From: Roseiarcus sp963798015
GTDB taxonomy: Bacteria > Pseudomonadota > Alphaproteobacteria > Rhizobiales > Beijerinckiaceae
DNA: 64,000 nucleotides
Assembly (NCBI GenBank): GCA_963798015.1
Contig: CAWCSA010000005.1
Location: 310,001 to 374,000, forward strand
Direction of reading: 5' to 3'
A program made the position numbers and the translations under genes. The notes beneath the pieces are model-generated. The model had not been told where the DNA came from, made no database searches, and saw only the letters and a list, made by a program, of their open reading frames with translations. Position 1 is the first letter of the stretch. Each line of letters starts with the position of its first letter. This document shows positions 24,494 to 32,978 of the stretch, in pieces.

Positions 24494-25162
24494 CTACTCA
24501 ACTCCGACGGTGTCGCGCGCAAACGCACGCCGCGCCGCCGCGACAAACGCCCTGATCTTGGCCGGGTCCTTGACGCCGGGCGCGCTCTCGACGCCGGAGG
24601 AAACGTCGACGCCACGGGCGCCGCTCAGCGCGATCGCTCGCTCGACCGTGTCGGGGTCAAGGCCCCCGGACAAAAGCCAGGGAACGGACGGACGAAACTC
24701 GCGCGTAAGGCTCCAGTCGAACGGACGCCCGTTGCCGCCTGGCAGGACCGCGCCTTTAGGCGGCTTGGCGTCGATCAGCAGGGTATCGGCGACACCCTCG
24801 TAAAGCGTGGCTTGGGCGAGGTCCCCGGGCGCTCCAACTCCGATCGCCTTCATTGTCGGACGGGCAGAAAGCTCGCGGATCTCTTTCACTCGGGCCGGAG
24901 TTTCCTGCCCATGCAATTGCAGGAGGTCGGGCGACAAGGCGTCCATGATGTGCTTCAGCGTGTCGTCGTCCGCATCGACGCTGAGCGCGACGATCTTCGC
25001 ATGTCCCTGCGCCTGTCGTCCGAGCGCGCGCGCGGTCGCCCAGTCGATATGGCGCGGGCTTTTGGAAAAAAACACGAATCCGACCATGTCCGCGCCGGCT
25101 TCGAGCGCGGCGCCGAGCGTCAAGGCCGTGGAAAGGCCGCAGATCTTGACCGTGGGCGTCAT
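24494..25162 (-). CDS. trpF: Phosphoribosylanthranilate isomerase
   Basis: A 222-residue TrpF (beta/alpha barrel) that converts N-(5-phosphoribosyl)anthranilate to CdRP in tryptophan synthesis. The N-terminus VKICGLSTALT carries the catalytic cysteine, GADMVGFVFFSKSPRHI is the next conserved strand and loop, and PWLLSGGLDPDTV near the C-terminus is the phosphate-binding region. It is directly upstream of trpB with no gap. Confidence 0.95.
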   Translation of the reverse strand: MTPTVKICGLSTALTLGAALEAGADMVGFVFFSKSPRHIDWATARALGRQAQGHAKIVALSVDADDDTLKHIMDALSPDLLQLHGQETPARVKEIRELSARPTMKAIGVGAPGDLAQATLYEGVADTLLIDAKPPKGAVLPGGNGRPFDWSLTREFRPSVPWLLSGGLDPDTVERAIALSGARGVDVSSGVESAPGVKDPAKIRAFVAAARRAFARDTVGVE

Positions 25163-25218
25163 GGCGCGCTTCTTTCGGTCAAAGCGCCCGCGCTGTCAAA
25201 GGGAAGGGGAGCCGGAGC

Positions 25219-25593
25219 TCAAGCGGCAGGCGGCTCATTGTGTTCCGGCTTCGCCGCGCCGAGATTGCGTTCGAGCTCATCGATTTCGCCCTGCGCCACC
25301 GCCCGCATCTTGGCTTCCGCATCGCGGTAAAGCGCGACGATCCGCCGCCCTTGGTCGGTCAGCGCCGCGCCGCCGCCTTTCGTCCCGCCGTGATGCGCCG
25401 CGACCACGGGTTCGGCGAAGAGCTTGTTCAGTTCGTCGACCAGCAGCCAGGCGCGGCGGTAGGACATCTTGTGCGCGCGGCCGGCGGCCGAGATCGACCC
25501 GGTCGCCTCGATCAATTCCAGGAGCGCGACCTTGCCCGCGCCGAGGCGGCGGCCGCCGTCGAAATCAAGCCGGATCGTCAAACGAGTGGCCAT
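25219..25593 (-). CDS. ModE-type winged helix-turn-helix regulator, DNA-binding domain only
   Basis: A 124-residue protein that consists of the ModE N-terminal winged helix alone: LLELIEATGSISAAGRAHKM then SYRRAWLLVDELNKLF, followed by a wing with GGTKGGGAALTDQGRR. The molybdate-binding TOBE domains of full ModE are missing, as in many alphaproteobacterial homologues. The C-terminus is helical (EAKMRAVAQGEIDELERNL). No molybdenum genes are near, so its targets are unknown. The family link is clear; molybdate sensing is not implied. Confidence 0.82.
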   Translation of the reverse strand: MATRLTIRLDFDGGRRLGAGKVALLELIEATGSISAAGRAHKMSYRRAWLLVDELNKLFAEPVVAAHHGGTKGGGAALTDQGRRIVALYRDAEAKMRAVAQGEIDELERNLGAAKPEHNEPPAA

Positions 25594-25626
25594 CGCTCCC
25601 CATGCCCGCGTTTTTCCCGCGGCTTT

Positions 25627-26502
25627 CTAGCCCGCGTGGGCGAATTCCCAATAGAGTTTCCGCGCCCGGTGGAAGAATGGCCCCGGCTGCAAATCGCGCC
25701 CATCAATGCGTTTGACCGGCGTCACCTTGCCGTAGTTGCCAACGACGAAGATCTCGTCCGCGCCGTCGAAGTCGGCAAAGTTGAGCGTCGCCTCGCGCGC
25801 GTCCACGCCGTCTTGCCGCAAAAGCGTCAGCACCCGCTGCCGGGTTACGCCATTGAGGAAGGTCCCGTTCGCCATGGGCGTCACGACCTGGCCGTCCTTG
25901 GCCATGAATACGTTCGCCGTCGCCAGCTCAGCCACATTGCCCAGCATATCGCACATGAGACAATTGTCGAAACCGCGCGCGCGAGCCTCGACCAGCGCCC
26001 GCGCATTGTTGGGATAGAGGCAGCCCGCCTTGGCCTCGATCGGCATGGTGACGGCGAGCGGCTTGGCGTAAGGCGAGCGCGTGATCGACACGCCCGTAAG
26101 CTGGGGCAATGGCGCCTCGTAGAGGCAGAGGCAAAAGCGGGTCGAATCCGGATCGGGCGAGACCGCGGAGGTCGGCGAGTTGTGCTCCGCCCAATACATG
26201 GGGCGGATATAGAGCTCGGCGCCGGGCTTGAATTTCTTCACCCCCTCGCGCGCGAGCTCGAGCATCGCCTCGACATTCATCGTCGGCTTGAGGCACATGG
26301 CTTTGGCCGAGCGATTGAGCCTTGCGCAATGCTGGTCGAGATCGGGCGTCACCCCTTCGAAGGCGCGCGCCCCGTCGAATACGCTCGTACCCAGCCAGAA
26401 GGCGTGCGTGCGGGCCCCGACGATCGGGTGATTGCCTTCGAGCCATTCGCCATCGAGAAAGGTGAAGGTTTGCGACCAGGCGGGCATAGGCGTTGGGTCC
26501 AT
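25627..26502 (-). CDS. ilvE: Branched-chain amino acid aminotransferase-type class IV aminotransferase
   Basis: A 291-residue fold-type IV PLP enzyme. GTSVFDGARAFEGVTPDLDQ is the conserved N-terminal block, the PLP lysine is in EAKAGCLYPNNARAL, and GNVAELATANVF and NGVTRQRVLTLL follow. The start at 26502 gives MDPTPMPAWSQTF; the ATG at 26487 (MPAWSQTF) is equally possible. It interconverts branched-chain amino and 2-oxo acids; D-amino acid aminotransferase or aminodeoxychorismate lyase activity are alternatives within the fold. Confidence 0.85.
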   Translation of the reverse strand: MDPTPMPAWSQTFTFLDGEWLEGNHPIVGARTHAFWLGTSVFDGARAFEGVTPDLDQHCARLNRSAKAMCLKPTMNVEAMLELAREGVKKFKPGAELYIRPMYWAEHNSPTSAVSPDPDSTRFCLCLYEAPLPQLTGVSITRSPYAKPLAVTMPIEAKAGCLYPNNARALVEARARGFDNCLMCDMLGNVAELATANVFMAKDGQVVTPMANGTFLNGVTRQRVLTLLRQDGVDAREATLNFADFDGADEIFVVGNYGKVTPVKRIDGRDLQPGPFFHRARKLYWEFAHAG

Positions 26503-26569
26503 CGCGCGGAGATCTGACGGAGATTCGCCTGCGTATTTGGGTTTGAACGTGGCCGCTAAACCCACCCTG

Positions 26570-27127
26570 CTAGGCGCAAGCCGCTTCCGTCTCCATGGAA
26601 CGCCACGGGAGGTGATCTGACATAACGCTAACCACATTTTCTTTGCGGCCACTTTGATGAGTGGCGTTCAGATATAGAATAATAATCTTCATTACAGCGC
26701 GCAGTATAATAGATCTTCGTACTACGTGTCTGGCAACAATTTTCTTCTGCTGTTCGTGAAAACTTAGAAGCATATTTCTATCGTTATATTTGATTTCATT
26801 CAAATGTTTGGTCCAATCAAACAGTGGATCTAGATTTTTATCAGTTGAATAAAAATTGGAAGCAACTATCAAAATTAACATCTGTGTTGCATTTATTTTA
26901 TGAGCGTAGCGAATGAAACCATTCATCTCGCTTCTTAACTCACGGTAGGCCTGGTTGGTTAAAAGGTTATTGTCAACCGCATATAAAAACATCTCATCGC
27001 GCAGGCTGAAGAGAAGGGAGCGGAGAGAATCCACGCTCTGAGAGTGCAAAAGATGGACTGTGCCCATAAGGGCAGCCACCCCCGCGAAGAACGATAGGAC
27101 GTTGGCGGCGTCGGACATAGAGATCAT
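26570..27127 (-). CDS. Unknown membrane-associated protein of an AT-rich gene pair (185 residues)
   Basis: The ATG overlaps the stop of the upstream partner (ATGA at 27124-27127). Residues 7-30 (ANVLSFFAGVAALMGTVHLL) form a likely membrane helix; the rest is largely helical with basic stretches (FHEQQKKIVARHVVRR) and a second hydrophobic segment near 143-155 (RAVMKIIILYLN). The base composition is much richer in A+T than in ilvE or folP, with AT-ending codons, suggesting acquired DNA. The last ~20 residues are GC-rich again, as if the reading frame runs past an insertion boundary. I do not recognise a family. Confidence 0.6.
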   Translation of the reverse strand: MISMSDAANVLSFFAGVAALMGTVHLLHSQSVDSLRSLLFSLRDEMFLYAVDNNLLTNQAYRELRSEMNGFIRYAHKINATQMLILIVASNFYSTDKNLDPLFDWTKHLNEIKYNDRNMLLSFHEQQKKIVARHVVRRSIILRAVMKIIILYLNATHQSGRKENVVSVMSDHLPWRSMETEAACA

Positions 27128-27498
27128 CTGTCATCCTCCCGGGTGCGGCCGTCTGGAAGCAGTTCGCTGGATGTCCTTTCCGGATCTAAACGCCTCTCGA
27201 GATCGGTTGTTCTGTGGGAAAGCCTTTTAATATCCCGTCTCTTAAGCCGGCGTTCATTCCAACCGAAAGCCGTGCCAGCAGCTCCTACGGCGTAAGCAAT
27301 CCAGCGATCTGCGCTCAGGCCGAGGATCATTTTCACGACGAAGCTGGCGTCTGTCTGCTTTCCCGCGAGGTCGCGCAGGATATCGCGAATATAGTAACCC
27401 GCGATTGCCACCGCAGCCACCCAGGCGGCATAGCGCGCGACGCTCACGCAAGATTCGATCAACTTCAGAGTGATACGAAATCGGTGTTCTTGGTCCAA
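27124..27498 (-). CDS. Unknown two-helix membrane protein of an AT-rich gene pair (124 residues)
   Basis: First gene of the overlapping pair. Two membrane helices are likely (about residues 18-40, CVSVARYAAWVAAVAIAGYY, and 70-88, WIAYAVGAAGTAFGW). A strongly charged C-terminal helix follows (ERRLKRRDIKRLSHRTTDLE) and a flexible acidic end with SSELLPDG. This layout, two helices plus a cytoplasmic coiled-coil-like tail, recurs in small unassigned bacterial proteins. The 4-bp overlap implies that the two proteins are made together and perhaps form one complex (inference). Confidence 0.6.
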   Translation of the reverse strand: MDQEHRFRITLKLIESCVSVARYAAWVAAVAIAGYYIRDILRDLAGKQTDASFVVKMILGLSADRWIAYAVGAAGTAFGWNERRLKRRDIKRLSHRTTDLERRLDPERTSSELLPDGRTREDDR

Positions 27499-27639
27499 AC
27501 TAGATTTCGATGCCTCCTCAGAGAATCTCAGCGGTCCTTTCGTTGAATCACTAATAGAGTTCTGATGTCTATAGAGATATCGTACCTCGTGCCTATTTTC
27601 GCACGATCTTTGTAAATAACTTACAAGCGCTGGGCGGAT

Positions 27640-28989
27640 TCAGTCGAGCGGCACGATCTCGGCCGCTTCGGCCCCGAGCCGCACCGCTGCGTCTCCGACC
27701 CGAACGCCTGCGATCACGAGATCAGGCGCGATCTCGGCCAGCGGGACCAGGACGAAGGCGCGGTTGAACAGTTCGGGATGGGGCAGCGTCAGCCGTTCGG
27801 TCTTGAGCGTAACCTCATCGTAGGCGATGAGGTCGATGTCGATGACCCGCGGACCCCAGCGCTCGGTCGCCTCGCGGCCGAGCTCGACCTCCAGCCTTTT
27901 GACGCGTTCGAGCAGCGCCTCCGGTTTGAGGTTCGTCCGGCCGAGCGCGCAGGCGTTGACGAACCAGTCCTGATCCGTCTTGCCCCAGGGCGCGGTGCGG
28001 TAGAGGCGGGAGACCGCACTCAGTTCGATGCCCGGCTCGCTCGCGATCGCGCGCAACGCGCGGCGCAGGCTCTTGGCTTTGTCGCCGACATTGCCGCCGA
28101 GCGCGAGGACGATGCGCGCTTTTCCGCCCGGCATTGATTCCGCTACGGGCGGAGGCGCCGCGGCGGCCTGGAGCGCCAGGAAGACGGCGAGCGCGGCGCG
28201 GTTTTCGAGCACATCATGCACGCGCAGCACCGAAGCCCCGCGCATGAGCGCGATCGTGTCGGCGGCAAGGGTTCCGGGGAGACGCCGATCGACCTCGGCG
28301 TCAATGATTCCGCCGATGAACGACTTGCGGGAGAGCCCGACCAGGATCGGCGCTCCCAGTCGGCGGAAGCGGTCGAGGTTCCAGATGCAGGCGTGGTTCT
28401 GCTGCCGGGTCTTGCCGAAGCCGATTCCGGGATCGAGCAGGATCCGACTGAACGGCACGCCAGCGCCGGCCGCGAGGTTGAGGGAGCGCTCGAAGAAGCG
28501 CTCGACGTCGTCGAGAATGTCGATCGCCGGATCCTTCTCCTCCCGGTTGTGCATAATGACGACCGCCGAGCCGGTCTCGGCGACCGCGTCCGCCATGCCG
28601 GGATCGCGTTGCAGCCCCCAGACGTCGTTGATGACGCAGGCGCCAAGCCGCGCCGCCTCGCGCGCGACCTTAGCCTTGCTGGTGTCGATGGAGATAGGCG
28701 CGTCCAAGGCTGCCGCCAGCGCTTCGAGCGCGGGAACGACGCGCCTGAGCTCCTCGTCCTCGGGAACCGGAACGTGGCCCGGCCGCGTCGATTCGCCGCC
28801 GACATCGACGATCGCCGCGCCGTCGGCGACCATCGCTTTGGCACGCGCGACAGCTGCGGCGAGGTCGGAATGGCGCCCGCCGTCGGAGAACGAGTTCGGC
28901 GTCACGTTGAGAATGCCCATGAGCTGAGGCGACGTCGTGAGCGCGCTCAGGAATGTGTCGCGGCGGCGGGCGCGGCGGTCGGTGGCCAT
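27640..28989 (-). CDS. Fused dihydropteroate synthase / HPPK (FolP-FolK)
   Basis: One 449-residue frame joins two consecutive folate enzymes. Residues 20-285 are dihydropteroate synthase: MGILNVTPNSFSDGG, DVGGESTRPG, DPGIGFGKT and GLSRKSFIGG. A 15-residue linker follows, and residues 295-449 are 6-hydroxymethyl-dihydropterin pyrophosphokinase: LALGGNVGDKAKSLRRAL, WGPRVIDIDLI and LPHPELFNRAFVLVPL. The order is DHPS then HPPK, whereas the plant and protist fusions are HPPK then DHPS. In most relatives these are separate genes with folB between them; folB is absent here. The continuous reading frame leaves little doubt about the fusion. Confidence 0.92.
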   Translation of the reverse strand: MATDRRARRRDTFLSALTTSPQLMGILNVTPNSFSDGGRHSDLAAAVARAKAMVADGAAIVDVGGESTRPGHVPVPEDEELRRVVPALEALAAALDAPISIDTSKAKVAREAARLGACVINDVWGLQRDPGMADAVAETGSAVVIMHNREEKDPAIDILDDVERFFERSLNLAAGAGVPFSRILLDPGIGFGKTRQQNHACIWNLDRFRRLGAPILVGLSRKSFIGGIIDAEVDRRLPGTLAADTIALMRGASVLRVHDVLENRAALAVFLALQAAAAPPPVAESMPGGKARIVLALGGNVGDKAKSLRRALRAIASEPGIELSAVSRLYRTAPWGKTDQDWFVNACALGRTNLKPEALLERVKRLEVELGREATERWGPRVIDIDLIAYDEVTLKTERLTLPHPELFNRAFVLVPLAEIAPDLVIAGVRVGDAAVRLGAEAAEIVPLD

Positions 28990-29128
28990 GAGCGTCGGCT
29001 ATCGGGTCTTAACGGCTTCCGCAACTGCCGCCTGAATTCCGGTAGTGTCTCGGTCTGCCAAACTGACCTTGCGTTCATCGCGAGCGTCAGTCAGCGAGTT
29101 AGCGGTAAGGTTAGCAAAGGGGGAGCGA

Positions 29129-29344
29129 ATGAGCTTGGAGCGCAGAATGCGAATGCTGGCCGCGGGATCTTTTGGGATCGCCGTTACCACTTACTATCTC
29201 TTCGGGGTTTGGCTGCTGGCGCAAGTTGGCAAGAATCACCCGATCGATTTTGTCGCGGTAATTCTGATCTTGATGTTCTGGGGCTCGATCTACTTTACAC
29301 TCCGTCCACTTGTTCCGGACGATGCGCCGCGAAATTCGAACTGA
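29129..29344 (+). CDS. Small membrane protein, 71 residues
   Basis: An ATG at 29129 with AAGGGGGA just upstream opens a 71-residue frame: MSLERRMRMLAAGSFGIAV, then a transmembrane helix (about 10-32) and a second hydrophobic stretch (FVAVILILMFWGSIYFTL, about 42-60), ending PDDAPRNSN. No family is recognised. The good ribosome site and two clear helices argue for a real gene despite its size; the frame extends upstream to 29045 without a better start. Confidence 0.5.
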   Translation: MSLERRMRMLAAGSFGIAVTTYYLFGVWLLAQVGKNHPIDFVAVILILMFWGSIYFTLRPLVPDDAPRNSN

Positions 29345-29417
29345 GACACTACGTGAATCCCTGTTTCGAAGCGCTATATAACATAATAGACTAGGTATTA
29401 ATATCACAAAACGTCAA

Positions 29418-29454
29418 GAGCCCCGAATTTTAGCGCGGAACTAAAAGGGGGCTC
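29418..29454. terminator. Hairpin, possible terminator
   Basis: GAGCCCC...TTTTAG and CTAAAAG...GGGGCTC form a long imperfect stem with a 7-nt loop. It follows the small membrane protein gene and precedes the convergent peptidase gene, in a generally AT-rich spacer. No run of T follows directly, so efficiency is uncertain. Confidence 0.35.
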
Positions 29455-29571
29455 AAGCCTCTGAAAACATTAGGGCGCGCCGGTAAAATAGCGGCTAGGC
29501 GAAACGCGCGCCAATTCGCACTGTTGCTCAATCACACCCAATTCGATCGCGTGTGCGGCTACCCACGAGCG

Positions 29572-30954
29572 TCACGCCCCGATAGCCGCCAGGATGCGCG
29601 CCCAGGAGCGCGCGCCCTTATGAAACGACGTCCGATCGTATTTCTCGTTGGGCGAGTGGATGCGGTCGTCGTCGAGCGCGAAGCCAACCAGCAGGCTGTC
29701 CAGACTGAGTTCGCGCTTGAACGAGCCGACGATCGGGATCGATCCGCCGCTGCCGATCAGCGCCGCCGGCTTTTCCCATTCGACCTCCAGCGCCCGGCGG
29801 GCAATCCGCAGCGCCTGGTTCTTGATCGGCAACGAAATGGCGGGGCTGCCAGCGTGGCTGATGAATTCGGCCTTCACGTCCGGCGGCAGGCGCGACGTTA
29901 CGAAGGCGCGGAAGGCTTCGGCGATCCGCTCCGGGTTTTGCTTGCTGACGAGCCGGCACGTGATCTTGGCGCTGGCCTTGGACGGCAGGACGGTCTTCGT
30001 GCCCTCGCCGGTGTAGCCCCCCACAATCCCGTTGACCTCACAAGTCGGCCTCGACCAGAGACTCTCCAGCGGCGAACGGTCGCGCTCGCCGGCCGGCGTC
30101 GTCAGCCCGACGTCGCGCAGGAACGCCGCAGAGTCGAAGTTGAGTTCGTGCCACTGGTCCGCAATCTCCTGCGGAACCTCTTCGACCCCGTCGTAGAAGC
30201 CGGGGATGGCGACCGCGCCGCTGTCGTCATGCAATTCGCCAAGGATCTTCGACAGCACATGGATCGGATTGATCGCCAAACCGCCGTAAAGGCCCGAGTG
30301 CAGATCCCGGTTGGCGCCGGTGAGTATGACCTCTTCGCCAACGATCCCCCGCAGCGCAACGGTGATCGCCGGCGTGGATCGGTCCCACATGCCCGTGTCG
30401 CAAACCAGCGCGACATCGGCTTTCAGCTCCTTGGCGTTCCCGGCCAGGAAAGCCGGCAACGATGGCGACCCCGTCTCCTCCTCGCCCTCGAACAGCACGG
30501 TTATGTGGCAGGGCGGGGCGCCGAATTGCCGGAAGGCGCGGCAGGCTTCGAGAAAGGTCATGAGCTGGCCTTTGTCGTCGGAAGCGCCTCGAGCCACGAT
30601 CTCTTCGCCATGCGGTGCGGCCTCGAGCTTGGGCTCGAACGGCGGGTTTCGCCAAAGATTCAACGGATCGACCGGCTGCACGTCATAGTGACCGTAGAAC
30701 AGGACGTTCGGCGCTTCGCGGCGCGCCGCCGCGATGCGGCCAACGACCATCGGACGGCCCGCGGTCGGACGTTTCGACGCCTCGAAGCCGAGATCGCTGA
30801 GCTCAGTGACCAGCCAATCCGCGGCCCGCTCGCAATCGGGGAAATGCGCGGGCAGAGCGGAAATCGAGGGGATCGACAGAAACGCGAACAGCCGGTCGAG
30901 CGCCGTCTTTTGGCCAGAGTCGATGGCGGAAAGAACGTCGTCAATCGTGGCCAT
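29572..30954 (-). CDS. M20-family zinc peptidase (dipeptidase/ArgE/CNDP-like)
   Basis: A 460-residue M20 metallopeptidase. Metal and catalytic motifs appear in order: FYGHYDVQPVDP (first His and Asp), RGASDDKGQ, and EGEEETGSP with the general-base glutamates. The dimerisation domain insert lies at about 200-330. The start is ATG 30954 after a GAGGCAAG site. These enzymes hydrolyse dipeptides or N-acyl amino acids in the cytoplasm; the exact substrate is unknown. It reads convergently toward the 29129 gene and is downstream of the PiT gene on the same strand, 198 bp away. Confidence 0.88.
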   Translation of the reverse strand: MATIDDVLSAIDSGQKTALDRLFAFLSIPSISALPAHFPDCERAADWLVTELSDLGFEASKRPTAGRPMVVGRIAAARREAPNVLFYGHYDVQPVDPLNLWRNPPFEPKLEAAPHGEEIVARGASDDKGQLMTFLEACRAFRQFGAPPCHITVLFEGEEETGSPSLPAFLAGNAKELKADVALVCDTGMWDRSTPAITVALRGIVGEEVILTGANRDLHSGLYGGLAINPIHVLSKILGELHDDSGAVAIPGFYDGVEEVPQEIADQWHELNFDSAAFLRDVGLTTPAGERDRSPLESLWSRPTCEVNGIVGGYTGEGTKTVLPSKASAKITCRLVSKQNPERIAEAFRAFVTSRLPPDVKAEFISHAGSPAISLPIKNQALRIARRALEVEWEKPAALIGSGGSIPIVGSFKRELSLDSLLVGFALDDDRIHSPNEKYDRTSFHKGARSWARILAAIGA

Positions 30955-31152
30955 CTCTTGCCTCTTGTCGCTCGTCGCTATGATCGGATCGTTTGTCCTA
31001 CCACAGCGGCCGGGGTTCGTCGTCCCCACTTCCGTCTTGTCAATAACGGAGCAGCCGAAGACGATTGAGCAGGAGAGAACAGAGGGTGTCGGAAACGTCA
31101 ACGCCGCCGAAATCGGCGGCGTTGAGCGTTGAAACCGCGAGCGCTGGAGCCG

Positions 31153-32772
31153 TCAGAAAATCTGGCGGAAGATCACGTACAGCGTGCCGGACATGATCAT
31201 CGCCGCTGGCAAGGTCAGCACCCAGGCGAGCGCGATGCTGCGGATGGTCGACCATTGCATGCCCGAGCCGTTGGCCACCATCGTCCCGGCGACGCCCGAG
31301 GACAGAACGTGCGTCGTCGACACTGGCAGGCCGAAGCCGTCCGCCGCGCCGATCGTCGCCGCTGCGACGATTTCCGCCGCCGCGCCCTGGCCGTAGGTCA
31401 GGTGGGTCTTGCCGATCTTCTCGCCGACGGTGATGACGATGCGCTTCCAGCCAACCATCGTGCCGAGACCCAGCGCGATCGCGACGCAGATCTTGACCCA
31501 TATCGGAATGAACTTGGTCGCGCCGTCGAGCTCCTTCTTGAAAGCGCCGATCTGCGCCTTGTCCGCCGCAGACAGTTCGCTCTCCTTGTCCTTCGCCAGG
31601 ACGCGGAAACCCTCCGAGGCGAGATACATGTCGTTACGAAGATTCTGCACCTTGTCGAGCGGCGTCTTGGCGATGGAGCCATATTGCTCCACCGAGTCGC
31701 TGATCTCCCTGGTCAAGACCGCGAGCGATGGATAGGTGCCCTCGGAAATGGTGTGGGAATGAATGTACTCCGTCACCGCCGGCCGAGGATCGCCAGTGAC
31801 GGCGTATCCAGCGCCATGGGCTTCGACGATCTTCGAAGCGGCGTGCGCCGCTGTCACGAACTGGGCGGCGTGACCTTCGCCCGGCGCGCGGTTCAGCGCA
31901 TAGGCCGTCGGCGCGACGCCGATCAGGATCAGCATGATGAGGCCCATGCCCTTCTGGCCGTCGTTGGAGCCGTGGAAGAACGAAACCAGCGTGCAGGTGA
32001 GGATCAGCAATCCCCGGATCCAGGGCGATGGCGGCTTGTTGGTGGTCGGGGCGGTGTAAAGCTCCGGCACGCGGATGACCGCCTTCATCGCCAGCAGCAA
32101 CAACGCCGAAAGGGCGAAGCCGAACAGCGGCGAGAATAAGAGAGCCTCGCCGACCTTGGTCACCTGATCCCAGTCCACGCCGGCCGTGCCGTTCTGGCCG
32201 CGGATGATCGCGTTGGCGACGCCGACGCCGACGATCGACCCGATCAGGGTGTGCGAGCTCGAAGCGGGAATGCCCATCCACCAGGTTCCCAGGTTCCAGA
32301 TGATCGCGGAAATGAGCAACGCGAACACCATGGCGTAACCCGCCGCAGAGCCGACCTGAAGAATGAGCTCAACCGGCAGCAGCGAGACGACGCCGAAGGC
32401 CACTGCGCCGGTCGAAGCCAGCACGCCCAGGAGATTCCAGCACCCCGACCATACGACCGCGACCTGCGCCGGCAAGGCGTGCGTATAGATGACCGTGGCG
32501 ACTGCGTTTGCGGTGTCGTGGAAACCGTTGACGAATTCGAAGCCGAGCGCGATCAGCAATGCCACGCCGAGCAGGATGAACGGCAGGATGGTCGTCGGGC
32601 CGCCGCCAGCATCCGCAATGTCGGACCGGATCGAGTAGGCCATGTAGAACAGGCCGAGGGCCAGGACCGCGAGGAGGCCTAGCGCAAACCGAGGGTCCAT
32701 GGGCTTGTGGAGATGCGGCTTCACCGGCGCTTCGGCGTGCGGGCCGAGTCGAGCGTCGAATGCGGCGGACAT
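31153..32772 (-). CDS. PiT-family inorganic phosphate transporter
   Basis: A 539-residue polytopic transporter with the duplicated PiT signatures: GFEFVNGFHDTANAVATVIY near residue 75 and FFHGSNDGQKGMGLI near residue 265. A hydrophilic domain of about 90 residues (315-410) interrupts the helices, giving a length above the E. coli PitA type. The start at 32772 has AAGGAG upstream. It imports phosphate, usually as a neutral metal-phosphate complex, by proton symport. No phoU-like (DUF47) partner, often adjacent to pit, is present. It is divergent from the MFS gene at 32979. Confidence 0.9.
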   Translation of the reverse strand: MSAAFDARLGPHAEAPVKPHLHKPMDPRFALGLLAVLALGLFYMAYSIRSDIADAGGGPTTILPFILLGVALLIALGFEFVNGFHDTANAVATVIYTHALPAQVAVVWSGCWNLLGVLASTGAVAFGVVSLLPVELILQVGSAAGYAMVFALLISAIIWNLGTWWMGIPASSSHTLIGSIVGVGVANAIIRGQNGTAGVDWDQVTKVGEALLFSPLFGFALSALLLLAMKAVIRVPELYTAPTTNKPPSPWIRGLLILTCTLVSFFHGSNDGQKGMGLIMLILIGVAPTAYALNRAPGEGHAAQFVTAAHAASKIVEAHGAGYAVTGDPRPAVTEYIHSHTISEGTYPSLAVLTREISDSVEQYGSIAKTPLDKVQNLRNDMYLASEGFRVLAKDKESELSAADKAQIGAFKKELDGATKFIPIWVKICVAIALGLGTMVGWKRIVITVGEKIGKTHLTYGQGAAAEIVAAATIGAADGFGLPVSTTHVLSSGVAGTMVANGSGMQWSTIRSIALAWVLTLPAAMIMSGTLYVIFRQIF

Positions 32773-32978
32773 GGGGGCTCCTTGGGCGTGCGAGCGCCTT
32801 CTATCGCGACCGCCCATGACAGGAATGTGAACGTCGCTCCGTCGGGGAGTTCCTCCGATTGGGAAGTCCGCGGCAAGAACGGCGTGTCCAGAGAAAACTA
32901 CCGAAGGGAAATTGCGGCCATTGCCAAACTGTCGTGAATAGGCAATTCTCGCCGAAAAAGACGGGGGCGGAGCGTCAA

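Noticed and set aside
23288..25330. A plus-strand open frame of 680 codons across the trp region
   Set aside because: It is the complement of trpB and trpF, which have clear catalytic motifs; its own composition is not protein-like.
25240..26517. A plus-strand open frame of 425 codons opposite the ModE-type and ilvE genes
   Set aside because: It is a shadow of the minus-strand genes in GC-rich DNA, with no family motif or start site.
29524..31068. A plus-strand open frame of over 500 codons opposite the M20 peptidase
   Set aside because: The minus strand carries the full metallopeptidase motif set; the plus-strand product is arginine-rich and featureless.
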